Source: Phascolarctobacterium sp.
GTDB lineage: Bacteria; Bacillota; Negativicutes; Acidaminococcales; Acidaminococcaceae
Reading direction: 5' to 3'
DNA length: 64,000 nt
NCBI GenBank assembly: GCA_017457085.1
Contig: JAFTID010000035.1
Span: 1 to 64,000 of the forward strand
The position numbers were made by a program, and so were the translations under genes. Below are positions 49,579 to 59,245 of this stretch, in pieces. Each line of letters begins with the position of its first letter. Within the stretch, counting starts at the first letter, position 1. The notes under the pieces were generated by a model. It had not been told where the DNA came from. It worked only from the letters and a program-made list of their open reading frames with translations, and made no database searches.

Positions 49579-52500
49579 ATGAAAAACTTATTGGTACAGC
49601 AGCTTACTGCCATTGCAGAAGTGCAGCAGGCGGCAAGCTATCAAGAAAAACAGAAGGCATGTATTTTAACCGGGTTGGGAGGAAGCTCCAAGCCGGTCTT
49701 TTGTGTTGCCTTAGATAAAATTTTAGGAGAGCAGGGAAGCCTTGCCTTCCTTGTAGCTTCCCGTGAAGAGATACGCGCTTACCGTCGTGAATTAAATTAT
49801 TTTTATCCAGATTTGCCCATGCAGGAGCTTTATCCTGTGAACCTGCCTCGTGTTTTGGCTGATACCCAAAGCTTGGAGGTACAGGCAGGGCGTGCGGCGG
49901 CGTTGCGTTTTTTACAGGGCGAAGAGCGTGGTATAGTTTTCATCACTGCGGAAGCCTTACAGCAAAAACAATTTGTTCCCCGCAATTTTAACAAGCATTT
50001 GCTTATTAAGGTGGGGGAAGAACGTGAACAGCAGGAAGTAATTGCTAGTCTTGTAGCTTTAGGCTACGAGCGTACTGCCCAAGTAGATGCCATCGGTCAA
50101 TTTAGCTTGCGTGGCGATATTCTAGACGTGTTCCCCATTAACAGCAATGTGGCTGTGCGTGTGGAATGGTTCGACAATGAAATAGATGCGGTGCGTAGCT
50201 TTGACATTAATAATCAACGTAGCTTGCAGGCGTTGGAAGAAATTAAGATTGCGCCTTTAGTAATGGAAGAATCTACAGAATGTACTGCTTCCATTTTTGA
50301 CTACTGCGCGCCTACGACTATGGTCATTGTTGATGAGCCTGTCAAGATTTTCGAGCTGCTGGAAAAATTAGATAAAGAAAATAAGGCTCACGCTGAGGAA
50401 CTTTTTACTAAAGAAGAAATTGTTGAGCAATGTGGAGCGAGGGCGCTCTTAGTTTCCGCACTGGCACATAATTATTTGCGGGATGTGCCTAGTATTAATG
50501 TGCCTGTCCGTGGCGTTGCTCCCTACAATAAAAATATTAATATGCTTACGGATGATTTGGAGGGCTGGCTCCGCGAAGGCATTACCCCCATCATTATGTT
50601 AAGCAGTAGCATTAAGGCAAGAGGCTTTGCTGACAACCTTGGCAATTACAAGCTGCCGGCAGTTTACGCAGAGGAAGCCTTACAGGAAAATGTCATCAAC
50701 GTAATGTATGGCGACCTTGACCACGGTTTCCGTTTCTGGAATGAGCAGTGGATTTTTCTGACGGAAAACGATATCTTCGGGATGCAGAAGCGTAAGCGTT
50801 TGCATAGCAAGAACCAAGGTCAGCAATTGCAATATTTTAGCGACATCAAGGCAGGGGACTACGTTGTTCACAAGGTTCACGGCATTGGTCGCTATATTGG
50901 TGTAGAAAATTTAGAAGTCAGTGGTATTCATCGAGATTATTTGCTCCTTGCCTACGCTGGTGAAGATAAATTATACGTGCCTGTGGAACAGGTTGGCATG
51001 CTCCACAAGTACGTGGGCAGCGAGGGTGCAGTGCCTCGCCTGTCAAAAATGGGTGGCGCTGATTGGAAACGCACCACCACCAAAGCTGCCAAGGCAATTA
51101 CAGAACTGGCAGAAGAATTACTGCGTTTGTATGCCCAAAGACAAATTCTTCCCGGTCACGCCTTTGCTCCCGATACGGAATGGCAGAAGGAATTTGAAGA
51201 ACAGTTCCCCTACGAAGAAACTCCTGACCAATTGAAATGCATTGCAGAAATCAAAGGTGATATGGAGCGAACTGCTCCTATGGAACGTTTGCTGTGTGGT
51301 GATGTTGGCTACGGTAAAACTGAGGTTGCCATTCGTGCTGCCTTTAAATGTGTAATGGACGGCAAGCAAGTTGCAGTTATGGTTCCTACAACTGTGCTTG
51401 CTCAACAGCATTACCTTACTTTTAAAGAACGTACTCGTAATTTTGGGGTTAATGTAGAATTATTAAATCGTTTTTGCACACCTAAAGAACAACGTCGTAT
51501 TTTGCAGGATTTGGAAGACGGAAAGGTTGATATCTTAATCGGCACTCATCGTCTTTTGCAAGCAGATGTATTGTTCCCTGATTTAGGTTTACTCATTATA
51601 GATGAAGAGCAACGCTTTGGTGTTGCTCAAAAAGAAAAAATTAAAAAGTGGCGCACTGGTATTGACGTACTCACCTTGTCAGCGACGCCTATCCCCCGTA
51701 CCTTGCACATGGCTTTAGTCAATGGTAGGGATATGAGCGTTATCGAAACTCCACCGGAAGATAGACTGCCTGTAGAAACCTTCGTGGCAGAATATAATGA
51801 CGGTATGATTAAGGAAGCTTTGGAACGAGAGTTGCGCCGTGGCGGTAGAATTTATTACGTTCACAACCGAGTTAATGGGTTGGAACTGATTGCCGGCAAA
51901 TTACGCAAGCTTGTTCCGGGCATCAGCATTAAGGTTGCTCACGGACAAATGAACGAGGAAATGCTGGAGGATGCTATGATTTCTTTCTACGAAGGCAATT
52001 GTGACGTGCTGCTCTCCACAACCATCATTGAAAATGGTTTGGACGTTCCCTTGGCGAACACTATTATCATTGACGGGGCAGATAATTTTGGCTTGTCCCA
52101 GCTTTATCAGATGCGCGGTCGTGTAGGCAGAAGCTCCCGCTTGGCTTACGCCTATTTCGTGTACAAGCCTAATAAGGCGCTCAGCGAAATTGCCGAAAAA
52201 CGCTTGCAGGCGATTCGTGATTTTACAGAACTTGGTGCTGGCTTTAAGATTGCCATGCGCGATTTGGAAATTCGTGGCGCAGGTAATCTTTTAGGTGCCC
52301 AACAGCACGGACATATTACTGGTATTGGTTTTGCTGCCTATTGCGAAATGCTGGAACAAACCATTAAACGCTTAAAGACTGGCGTAGAAACTGCTGCGCC
52401 TGAACCGGAACCTGTATTGGAAATACCTACGGAAGCGTTTATTCCCGACGGTTACATTGCAGACCCACGCTACAAGATGGAGTTGTACCGTCGCTTTGCA

Positions 52501-52854
52501 GAAGTGGAATACAGCCAGCGTGACGATTTGTTAGATGAAATTATTGACCGTTTTGGTAATCCGCCGAAAGAAGTGGAAAACCTGTGGCGTGTTGCCGGCT
52601 TACGTGGCTTGTGCCGTGTGATGAAGATTCGTGGTATTAACGTGCGTGTTGGCGAAATTCGTATTACCTGTTGCGAGCAATCCCTTGTGGCACCGGATGC
52701 TTTAATGCAGCTGATGAATACCTGCAAGGGTAGGCTTACCTATAAGCAAGGCAAGGAACCCCAACTGATTTACAGAACAACAGGCTTAAATATTGATGCC
52801 CTTGCTTGGCTGGAAAAGAATCTACCTGCCTTGGCAAGCTGTGCTATTAACTAA
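49579..52854 (+). CDS. mfd: Transcription-repair coupling factor Mfd
   Basis: This 1091-aa SF2 translocase removes stalled RNA polymerase and recruits UvrA. UvrB-like N-terminal region (GQFSLRGDILDVFP), RNA polymerase interaction domain (AGDYVVHKVHGIGRYIGVE), then helicase motifs GDVGYGKTEVAIRAA, IDEEQRFGV, LSATPIPRTLHMAL and QMRGRVGRSSR; the TRCF domain closes the chain. The start is placed at the ATG at 49579 with only a weak ribosome site; a GTG at 49549 is a less likely alternative. A TATAAT lies at 49523-49528 with no good -35. Confidence 0.95.
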   Translation: MKNLLVQQLTAIAEVQQAASYQEKQKACILTGLGGSSKPVFCVALDKILGEQGSLAFLVASREEIRAYRRELNYFYPDLPMQELYPVNLPRVLADTQSLEVQAGRAAALRFLQGEERGIVFITAEALQQKQFVPRNFNKHLLIKVGEEREQQEVIASLVALGYERTAQVDAIGQFSLRGDILDVFPINSNVAVRVEWFDNEIDAVRSFDINNQRSLQALEEIKIAPLVMEESTECTASIFDYCAPTTMVIVDEPVKIFELLEKLDKENKAHAEELFTKEEIVEQCGARALLVSALAHNYLRDVPSINVPVRGVAPYNKNINMLTDDLEGWLREGITPIIMLSSSIKARGFADNLGNYKLPAVYAEEALQENVINVMYGDLDHGFRFWNEQWIFLTENDIFGMQKRKRLHSKNQGQQLQYFSDIKAGDYVVHKVHGIGRYIGVENLEVSGIHRDYLLLAYAGEDKLYVPVEQVGMLHKYVGSEGAVPRLSKMGGADWKRTTTKAAKAITELAEELLRLYAQRQILPGHAFAPDTEWQKEFEEQFPYEETPDQLKCIAEIKGDMERTAPMERLLCGDVGYGKTEVAIRAAFKCVMDGKQVAVMVPTTVLAQQHYLTFKERTRNFGVNVELLNRFCTPKEQRRILQDLEDGKVDILIGTHRLLQADVLFPDLGLLIIDEEQRFGVAQKEKIKKWRTGIDVLTLSATPIPRTLHMALVNGRDMSVIETPPEDRLPVETFVAEYNDGMIKEALERELRRGGRIYYVHNRVNGLELIAGKLRKLVPGISIKVAHGQMNEEMLEDAMISFYEGNCDVLLSTTIIENGLDVPLANTIIIDGADNFGLSQLYQMRGRVGRSSRLAYAYFVYKPNKALSEIAEKRLQAIRDFTELGAGFKIAMRDLEIRGAGNLLGAQQHGHITGIGFAAYCEMLEQTIKRLKTGVETAAPEPEPVLEIPTEAFIPDGYIADPRYKMELYRRFAEVEYSQRDDLLDEIIDRFGNPPKEVENLWRVAGLRGLCRVMKIRGINVRVGEIRITCCEQSLVAPDALMQLMNTCKGRLTYKQGKEPQLIYRTTGLNIDALAWLEKNLPALASCAIN

Positions 52855-52938
52855 AAGTAGTCAAAATAAGAAGAACTGTTTTATAATTAGAAGATGTTGA
52901 ATTAAAAGATAAAGACTTGCAGAAAGGAGGAACCCACA

Positions 52939-54507
52939 ATGAGCGCAGATAAATTTTTGCGTGGTGCTATGATTTTGACTTTGGCTGGACTAATGGTTAA
53001 GGTTATCGGCTCCGTAAACAGAATATTGCTGTCCCGTTTGCTTGGTGGTGAGGGGATTGGTCTTTACCAAATGGCTTACCCTGTGTATCTGCTTTTAGTG
53101 GCAATTTCCTCCGCGGGTATTCCCATTGCTATCTCCATTATCGTTTCTGAAAAACTTGCTCAAAAGGATTATGCCAATGTAAATCGTGTCTTTAAGGTAA
53201 GCTTGGGGTTGATGTCGGTAACGGGTTTGTTCTTTGCTAGCAGTTTGTTCGTGGCGGCAGGGTGGCTCGTGGAAAGTGGAATTATTACTGACAGCCGTGC
53301 TTACTACGGTTTAATTGCCCTGACTCCTGCTGTGTTCCTGTCAACAATTTTGGCGTGCTTCCGTGGCTTCTTCCAAGGACAGCAGATGATGACGCCTCCT
53401 GCTGTGTCCCAAATTTTAGAGCAGTTCGTCAGAGTTATGACCATGCTCGTTTTGGCATATATTCTTTTGCCCAAGGGCTTGGAATATGCTGCAGCTGGCG
53501 CTGCCTTTGGTGCTGCTCCCGGCGCACTGATGGGACTTGTAGTTTTAAGCTTTTTCTATATTAAATATAAACATCGTTGGCAGCTGCCTAGTGACCAGCT
53601 GGTAGAGCTTGCTCGTGAAAAAGAAAGCGTAGGTACCATTGCTAAAAGGCTTTTGCTTTTGGCACTGCCAGTTTCCTGCGCCAACATCGTTGTACCCATT
53701 ACCAGTAGCATTGACATGTTATTGGTTCCCAATCGTTTGATTGACAGTGGCTACGCAGTAGATGTGGCAACTACTTTGTACGGCTACCTTGCCGGAATGG
53801 CGCAGCCTTTGATTTTACTGGCTACCATTCCCACGACTTCTTTAGCAGTAAGCCTTGTGCCTGCCGTTTCCGAAGCCTTTACCTTGGGAGACAAGGAAGG
53901 CATTGCAAAAAAAGCGGCAACGGCAATGAAGCTGTGCTGTTTAATTACGGTACCTGCGACTGTGGGTATGAGCGTACTTGCAGAACAGCTTTCCTTGATG
54001 CTGTACGGAACCAGCAAGGCAGCAGTAGCCATTATGCACTCTGGTCCTGCGTTGTGGCTTTTAGGTATGCAGCAGATTACTACGGGCGTATTGCAGGGCA
54101 TGGGCAAGATTAACATTCCTATGCTGAATATGGCTTGTGGTTTAGTGGCGAAGGTTGCTGCCGTATGGATGTTGACCAACGCTACCTATAATATTGCTGG
54201 TGCGGCTTGGGCTAGCAATATTAACTTTGGCTTAGCGGCGTTGCTGAACATTTACGTTCTGTACCGCTTTGAAATAAAATTTACTTGGCACCAGATTGCT
54301 AAGATAATTTTGGCAGCAGCCTTGATGGGTGTAAGTGCTCATTATGGCTACGCAATCCTTGTACAGCTTTTAAGAAGCAGTACTTTGGCTACCATTGGAG
54401 CAATTATCGTAGCGGCTGTAGTTTATGCAGTGCTGTTGCCCTGTTTTGGTGCCATTACTAAAGAAGAATTAAAGCATTTACCTATTATTAAAAAGTTTAT
54501 TAGATAA
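52939..54507 (+). CDS. SpoVB/MATE-type polysaccharide flippase-like protein
   Basis: This 522-aa protein has 14 or so hydrophobic segments. It resembles SpoVB/YtgP and MurJ-fold transporters (GSVNRILLSRLLGGEGIGLYQ, SSAGIPIAIS, CFRGFFQGQQMMTP), which flip lipid-linked sugars. Position between mfd and mazG matches the B. subtilis spoVB (yabM) neighbourhood. With no sporulation genes nearby it probably serves cell-wall synthesis. AAAGGAGG precedes the ATG. Confidence 0.88.
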   Translation: MSADKFLRGAMILTLAGLMVKVIGSVNRILLSRLLGGEGIGLYQMAYPVYLLLVAISSAGIPIAISIIVSEKLAQKDYANVNRVFKVSLGLMSVTGLFFASSLFVAAGWLVESGIITDSRAYYGLIALTPAVFLSTILACFRGFFQGQQMMTPPAVSQILEQFVRVMTMLVLAYILLPKGLEYAAAGAAFGAAPGALMGLVVLSFFYIKYKHRWQLPSDQLVELAREKESVGTIAKRLLLLALPVSCANIVVPITSSIDMLLVPNRLIDSGYAVDVATTLYGYLAGMAQPLILLATIPTTSLAVSLVPAVSEAFTLGDKEGIAKKAATAMKLCCLITVPATVGMSVLAEQLSLMLYGTSKAAVAIMHSGPALWLLGMQQITTGVLQGMGKINIPMLNMACGLVAKVAAVWMLTNATYNIAGAAWASNINFGLAALLNIYVLYRFEIKFTWHQIAKIILAAALMGVSAHYGYAILVQLLRSSTLATIGAIIVAAVVYAVLLPCFGAITKEELKHLPIIKKFIR

Positions 54508-54522
54508 GAAAGAGGGAGTATT

Positions 54523-56061
54523 ATGGGAACTATTACTATTGTTGGCCTTGGCCCCGGTGCTGCAGGCAATTTATCCTTAGAAACCATGGACCTGCTGAAA
54601 AGTGAGGCACAAGTTATTTTACGTACCGCAGTGCATCCCACTGTGGCAGAGCTGGAAAAACAAAATGTAAAATTCACTTCTTGCGATAGCTTCTACGAAG
54701 AAGGTGCAAATTTTGAAGAGGTATATGGTCGCGTAGTGGCAAGAGTTTTGGCGGCGGCAATGGAAGGCGACGTAGTGTATGCTGTTCCCGGTAGCCCTCT
54801 CGTTGCAGAACGTACCGTTGTTATGCTCCGTGAACAAGCCAAGGAATACGACGTGCCCTTGGTAATCAAACCTGCCATGAGCTTTCTTGATTTGGCTTAC
54901 GTAGATTTAGGCATTGACCCCATTGCAGGCTTGCGTATTATTGATGCCCAAGATTTTGCTGCTGTAGCTGATGCTGGTAATTATCCCTTGATGATTACCC
55001 AAGTTTATAGTCAGCTGGTTGCTTCTGATTTGAAGATTGCCCTGATGGATAGCGTTGCTGATGATTACGAAATCTTCTTCCTGCGCAACTTAGGCTTGCC
55101 CGATGAAGAATGTCGTCCTGTAAAATTGTACGAGCTTGACCGTCAACCTCACATTGACCATCTGACCAGTGTGTACGTTCCTCCAGTGCCTGCCATGCCG
55201 GAAGGCCTCTTGGAATTTGGCGAAGATGAAGACGAAGTAGAAGTTTTCACCGCTGCGGAAGAAGAGCTTGTGGATACCAGTGCTTATGACGATGTGGACG
55301 TGCAACCTTTGGTAGATGTAATTCGTACCCTGCGTGAACCGGGTGGCTGCCCTTGGGATATTGAGCAAACCCACAAGTCCATTCGTAGCAATTTCATCGA
55401 AGAAGTTTATGAATACATTGAAGCTGTTGATAACGAAGACATTGCCGGTATGCGCGAAGAATTGGGCGACGTGCTGATGCAGGTTGTCTTCCACGCAAGA
55501 ATGGCGGAAGAAGCAGGTAACTTCGACTTGCAGGAAGTTATCGACGAAGTTGTAGATAAACTTATCCGTCGTCATCCTCACGTATTTGGTGACACAGAAG
55601 TTAGCGGTAGCGCAGAAGTGCTGGTAAATTGGGAAGCTATCAAAAAACAAGAAAAGACCGAGCGCAAGAGTGCCCTTGACGGCATTGCTCAAGGCTTGCC
55701 TGCTCTCCTGCGTGCTTATAAAATTCAAAGCAAGGCTGCCAAGGTTGGCTTCGACTGGCAGGACATTGCTCCCGTTTGGGACAAGGTGCAAGAAGAATTA
55801 GGTGAGTTCCAAGAAGCTTTGGCAAGTGGAGATAAGGTTGCCGCTGAAAAAGAATTGGGCGACGTACTCTTTGCCCTTGTAAATTACGCACGTCACCAAA
55901 AAATTGAACCGGAGGTTGCGCTAGAAGGCACCAATAACCGTTTCACTGAACGCTTTTTATACGTGGAAGAACAGGTACATAAAAGCGGTAAAGAGTGGCA
56001 AGAATTTACCTTAGCTGAGCTTGATGAATTTTGGAACGAGGCTAAAAAATTGGGTAAATAA
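54523..56061 (+). CDS. mazG: MazG nucleotide pyrophosphohydrolase with N-terminal methylase-like domain (YabN type)
   Basis: This 512-aa fusion has an N-terminal tetrapyrrole methylase-like fold (about 1-220; VGLGPGAAGNLSLET, VYAVPGSPLVAERTV) and an acidic linker. Two MazG domains follow (about 260-512), the first with REPGGCPWDIEQTHKS, EEVYEYIEAVDNED and EELGDVLMQVVFHARM. The MazG part hydrolyses NTPs to NMPs; the role of the methylase-like part is not known. Architecture equals B. subtilis YabN. AGAGGGAG precedes the ATG. Confidence 0.93.
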   Translation: MGTITIVGLGPGAAGNLSLETMDLLKSEAQVILRTAVHPTVAELEKQNVKFTSCDSFYEEGANFEEVYGRVVARVLAAAMEGDVVYAVPGSPLVAERTVVMLREQAKEYDVPLVIKPAMSFLDLAYVDLGIDPIAGLRIIDAQDFAAVADAGNYPLMITQVYSQLVASDLKIALMDSVADDYEIFFLRNLGLPDEECRPVKLYELDRQPHIDHLTSVYVPPVPAMPEGLLEFGEDEDEVEVFTAAEEELVDTSAYDDVDVQPLVDVIRTLREPGGCPWDIEQTHKSIRSNFIEEVYEYIEAVDNEDIAGMREELGDVLMQVVFHARMAEEAGNFDLQEVIDEVVDKLIRRHPHVFGDTEVSGSAEVLVNWEAIKKQEKTERKSALDGIAQGLPALLRAYKIQSKAAKVGFDWQDIAPVWDKVQEELGEFQEALASGDKVAAEKELGDVLFALVNYARHQKIEPEVALEGTNNRFTERFLYVEEQVHKSGKEWQEFTLAELDEFWNEAKKLGK

Positions 56062-56129
56062 TTTTTAAAATGGAAATATAAAACTATTACCTAGGATATG
56101 GGAAAAAAACTAAATTTCTTATAGACGAA

Positions 56130-56200
56130 CAAGATTTATTCTGATAGAATAAAGCGGTAATAGCTAGGAATACATATTTCTAGATTGTTGGGACCTAGGA
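56130..56200. repeat. Short palindromes in the hup upstream region
   Basis: TTTATTCT-GAT-AGAATAAA (56135-56153) has perfect 8-bp arms. CTAGGAA-TACATA-TTTCTAG (56164-56183) is imperfect. CCTAGGA occurs twice (about 56092 and 56194). They lie in the 233-nt gap between mazG and hup, where no confident promoter or RNA gene was found. They could be regulator sites for hup. Confidence 0.35.
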
Positions 56201-56294
56201 AATCAATGTTTCTGTGCACTTTCAGGTGAGAAGTCATTAGGAAGGTGTCGTGAATATTGAGCGATAACTAACAAAATAAAAGGGGGATTTTCTA

Positions 56295-56567
56295 ATGAAC
56301 AAAACTGAACTGATCACTGCTGTTGCAGAAAAAGCTGGCCTGACCAAAAAAGATGTAGAAAAAACTGTAAACGCTTTGCTTGACACCGTTAAAGAAGAAG
56401 TTGCTGCTGGTAACAAAGTACAACTCATCGGTTTCGGTACCTTCGAAGCTCGTAGCCGTAAAGCTCGCACCGGTAAAAACCCGCGTACTGGCGAAGCTCT
56501 GAGCATTGAAGCTGCTACCGTTCCTGCTTTCAAAGCTGGTAAAGCATTTAAAGACGTTGTAAAATAA
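56295..56567 (+). CDS. hup: HU-type DNA-binding protein
   Basis: This 90-aa histone-like protein compacts and bends DNA. It is a textbook HU: NKTELITAVAEKAGLTKKD, GFGTFEARSRKARTGKNPRTG (DNA-binding beta arm with the intercalating Pro) and FKAGKAFKDVVK. AAAAGGGGGAT precedes the ATG. It lies between mazG and divIC-like, as in B. subtilis-type clusters. Confidence 0.97.
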   Translation: MNKTELITAVAEKAGLTKKDVEKTVNALLDTVKEEVAAGNKVQLIGFGTFEARSRKARTGKNPRTGEALSIEAATVPAFKAGKAFKDVVK

Positions 56568-56580
56568 GGTTTCATATATT

Positions 56581-56612
56581 AACGACTGGTTCAATGAGCC
56601 AGTCGTTTTTTA
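56581..56612 (+). terminator. Terminator after hup
   Basis: AACGACTGG / CCAGTCGTT stem with T run. Confidence 0.85.
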
Positions 56613-56701
56613 ATAAAGTGCCATAAGCTTTAGCAATATGGTGCTTCTGATGATTTTGTGCTAAACTAAATTAAGTAAGTTTGCGAAGTGGGGTGATGAC
56701 C

Positions 56702-57013
56702 ATGAGGAAGAAAAAGAAGCGTAGCGGTAAGTTCTTTACGTATTTTCTAGTTGCTGTTGTTTTGACTTGTCTGGTCATCATTGGCAAACAGGAATATAAA
56801 ATCTATCAGCTGAAGCAGGAAAAAGCTGCTGCCCAAGAACGCATTGATGCTTTGAATGCTACCAAGGCGAATCTGGAAGCTGAACGCAAAAAGCTTGATG
56901 ACCCTAAATATCTGGAGAAGCTTGCTCGCGAAGATTATAATATGGTAGGCAAAAACGAGGTGCCTCTCTTTATCGTAGATGAAAAGAAGGCTGCCAAGGA
57001 GCCTGGAAAATAA
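56702..57013 (+). CDS. DivIC/FtsB-like septum formation protein
   Basis: This 103-aa protein has a basic N-terminus (RKKKKRSGK), one membrane helix (about 13-31), a coiled coil (KQEYKIYQLKQEKAAAQERI and on) and the DivIC/FtsB motif DPKYLEKLAREDYNMVGKNE near the C-terminus. Such proteins join the divisome with FtsL and DivIB/FtsQ. The start is taken as the ATG at 56702, 6 nt after GGGGTG; another ATG lies two codons earlier. Confidence 0.88.
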   Translation: MRKKKKRSGKFFTYFLVAVVLTCLVIIGKQEYKIYQLKQEKAAAQERIDALNATKANLEAERKKLDDPKYLEKLAREDYNMVGKNEVPLFIVDEKKAAKEPGK

Positions 57014-57106
57014 AATGCTGTTGGCGTGTTGCTGGCGGCATTTATTTTTTAGCAGTATAAGTCTTTTGTAATTTTATAACTTAATTAAAACATTGTATTT
57101 CGCCTG

Positions 57107-57136
57107 TTGACACTATGAATTTCTAAAGAGTATAAT
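57107..57136 (+). promoter_or_regulatory. Promoter of the S1-domain gene
   Basis: Perfect TTGACA (57107-57112), 18-nt spacer, TATAAT (57131-57136). Confidence 0.8.
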
Positions 57137-57177
57137 AGTACGGTATTAAAGATTTTTTAAGGGGGATATTTTTCTCT

Positions 57178-57621
57178 ATGTCACTTGAAGTAGGTGCAAT
57201 TGTAGAAGGTGAAGTTTCCGGTATCACCAATTTTGGTGCGTTTGTACAATTACCGGAAGGAAAAGTTGGCTTAATCCACATTTCCGAAGTGTCCAATGTT
57301 TATGTAAAAGATGTACGTGAGTTTTTAAAAGAGCACGATAAAGTAAAGGTTAAAGTATTGTCCATCGATGAGCGTGGCAAGATTGGTTTGTCCATTAAAC
57401 AGCTTACTCCGCCTCCTGCTCCCCAACCGAAACCTCAACGTCCGCAAGTAGAAAATAGAGAACGTCGTGGTCCTCGTCCGCAAGCTGCTAAGGTAGCTCC
57501 GGTACTTTCTTTTGAAGATAAATTATCAAAATTCTTGAAAGACAGCGATGACCGTATGCTGGATTTGAAACGCAATACCGAATCCAAACGTGGTGGTCGT
57601 GGCGCTAAACGCGATAGATAA
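57178..57621 (+). CDS. S1 RNA-binding domain protein (YabR/GSP13-like)
   Basis: This 147-aa protein has an N-terminal S1 fold (about 1-72): GAIVEGEVSGITNFGAFVQL, GLIHISEVSNVYVKD, KVKVLSIDERGKIGLSIK. A proline-rich basic linker and a basic C-terminus (SKRGGRGAKRDR) follow. Homologues bind ribosomes or RNA. GGGGGA lies before the ATG. Position before tilS matches B. subtilis yabR. Confidence 0.9.
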   Translation: MSLEVGAIVEGEVSGITNFGAFVQLPEGKVGLIHISEVSNVYVKDVREFLKEHDKVKVKVLSIDERGKIGLSIKQLTPPPAPQPKPQRPQVENRERRGPRPQAAKVAPVLSFEDKLSKFLKDSDDRMLDLKRNTESKRGGRGAKRDR

Positions 57622-57648
57622 TTTAGTGAATCTGTAAATTTGTAAATA

Positions 57649-57675
57649 GGGCACTCGTAAAGAGTGCCTTTCATT
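57649..57675 (+). terminator. Weak terminator between the S1 gene and tilS
   Basis: GGCACTC / GAGTGCC stem, 5-nt loop, then TTTCATTTT; partial read-through into tilS is plausible. Confidence 0.55.
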
Positions 57676-57690
57676 TTCTTAGGAGTGTAT

Positions 57691-58704
57691 ATGCAGGTAC
57701 ATCCCGGTGTTAAAAAGGTATACAATGCTTTAAAGCTATATATTCCTCAAGGCAGCAGCTTAATTGTTGCGGTCAGTGGTGGCGCTGATTCCATGGCTTT
57801 GGCTGATGGAGTGGCGCAGCTGGCTAACGAAGGCTACTGCCAGCCCCACGTTCTGCACGTTGAACACGGCTTGCGTGGTGCAGAAGCTTTGGCAGATGCA
57901 GAACTTGTCCGTAAGTTTTGTGAAGCAAAGGGCTTGCCTTTTACCTGCGTTCACGTTAAGGTAAAAGAGTACGCAGAATTACACAAGCTTTCCGTTGAGG
58001 AAGCTGCTCGCAAATTACGTTACGCTGCTCTTGAAGCGCAGGCGAAGGAACTAAAGGCAGAATATATTTTGACTGCTCACCATAGTGATGACCAGGCAGA
58101 AACTGTTTTGCTGAAGCTGTTGCGCGGTGCGGGAACGGAAGGTTTAAGCGGTATGCAGGTGCGTAGTGGGAGAATCTTGCGTCCTTTACTGCATTTGACA
58201 AGGGAACATCTTGAAAACTACTGCCAGCTGCAAGGCATTACCTATTGTTATGATAGCAGTAACGATGATGTGCATTACACCCGTAATAAAATTAGACGTG
58301 AGCTTTTACCCTATCTGGAAAGCAATTATAATCCTGCCGTAAAAAAGGCTTTGGTACAAAGTGCAGAAATTTTACGGGAAGATGATGCATGTCTTAACCA
58401 AATGGCGCAGGAAAAATTCAATGTCTTGGCGAATTGCAATGAGATAGGAGTTGTTCTTGACGTGCGTAAATGGCAGGAAGTGCCTGCTGCGCTACGCAAA
58501 AGAATCTTACGCCAGGCGTACTTCTTGGCAGGTGGTAAAGAACTTGGCTACAGGCATACGGAAGCACTTGATGTTTTGTGCTTGCGTAAGACCAGTGGTA
58601 AATACTTACAGCTGCCACAAAAAATGCTTGGCTTTTATAAGCGTGGGAAATTATCAATTCAACAGGCTGATGATGGAGGTACTGATGATGAAGGAAAACG
58701 TTAA
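57691..58704 (+). CDS. tilS: tRNA(Ile)-lysidine synthase
   Basis: This 337-aa N-type ATP-pyrophosphatase converts C34 of tRNA-Ile(CAU) to lysidine so it reads AUA. P-loop SGGADS at 29-34; LTAHHSDDQAETVLLKLLRG and the RNKIRRELLPYLE motif are present. The start is the ATG at 57691 after AGGAG. The 3' end overlaps hpt by 20 nt in another frame. Confidence 0.94.
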   Translation: MQVHPGVKKVYNALKLYIPQGSSLIVAVSGGADSMALADGVAQLANEGYCQPHVLHVEHGLRGAEALADAELVRKFCEAKGLPFTCVHVKVKEYAELHKLSVEEAARKLRYAALEAQAKELKAEYILTAHHSDDQAETVLLKLLRGAGTEGLSGMQVRSGRILRPLLHLTREHLENYCQLQGITYCYDSSNDDVHYTRNKIRRELLPYLESNYNPAVKKALVQSAEILREDDACLNQMAQEKFNVLANCNEIGVVLDVRKWQEVPAALRKRILRQAYFLAGGKELGYRHTEALDVLCLRKTSGKYLQLPQKMLGFYKRGKLSIQQADDGGTDDEGKR

Positions 58705-59224
58705 AGAAATCTTATTAACTGAAGAACAAATTGCGGCTAGAGTAAAAGAATTAGGTGCGCAATTGACTGCTGAATATGAAGGCAAGGATTTAGTTGTTGT
58801 TGCACTGTTAAAAGGTTGTGCTTGGTTCGTTACAGATTTGACTCGCGCTATGGATTTGCCCATGCGTGTTGACTTTATGGTTGCTTCTTCCTATGGCGAC
58901 GGCACCACCACTAGCGGCAAAGTTAATGTAAAATTAGACTTAAGCTGTGATATCGAAGGCAAGCATGTGCTTTTAGTTGATGACATCATCGACAGCGGCG
59001 TAACCTTCGCTGCTATTTCTGATATGCTTAAAGAACGTAAGCCTGCCAGCCTGAAAACTGTTGCTTTGTGCGACAAGGCAGCTCGTCGTATTAACGGTTT
59101 GGATGCAGACTATGTTGGCTTCGTAATTCCTGACGCATTCATCGTAGGCTATGGTCTTGATTATGCCCAAGAATATCGCAACTTACCTTATATTGGCGTG
59201 CTTGACCCGAAGGTTTACGCTTAA
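58685..59224 (+). CDS. hpt: Hypoxanthine phosphoribosyltransferase
   Basis: This 179-aa salvage enzyme makes IMP or GMP from bases and PRPP. PRPP loop VLLVDDIIDSGVTFAAI, the KGCAWFVTDLTRAM segment and the YVGFVIPDAFIVGYGLDYAQ end are typical. GGAGG lies 5 nt before the ATG at 58685 (a second ATG follows directly). The order tilS-hpt-ftsH is conserved widely in Firmicutes. Confidence 0.94.
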   Translation: MMKENVKEILLTEEQIAARVKELGAQLTAEYEGKDLVVVALLKGCAWFVTDLTRAMDLPMRVDFMVASSYGDGTTTSGKVNVKLDLSCDIEGKHVLLVDDIIDSGVTFAAISDMLKERKPASLKTVALCDKAARRINGLDADYVGFVIPDAFIVGYGLDYAQEYRNLPYIGVLDPKVYA

Positions 59225-59245
59225 ATATAGGCTTAAATAAAAATA

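Noticed and set aside
56062-56294. Small RNA gene (SRP RNA, 6S or similar) upstream of hup
   Set aside because: No conserved core or terminator could be recognised; only short palindromes are visible.
57012-57056. Terminator after the divIC-like gene
   Set aside because: The stem AAATGCTG.../...CGGCATTT is imperfect and its pairing too weak to support a call, although a T-rich stretch follows.
57761-57964. Short plus-strand frame inside tilS, and similar out-of-frame ORFs inside sppA, cstA and mfd
   Set aside because: They lie wholly within well-supported genes and lack ribosome sites.
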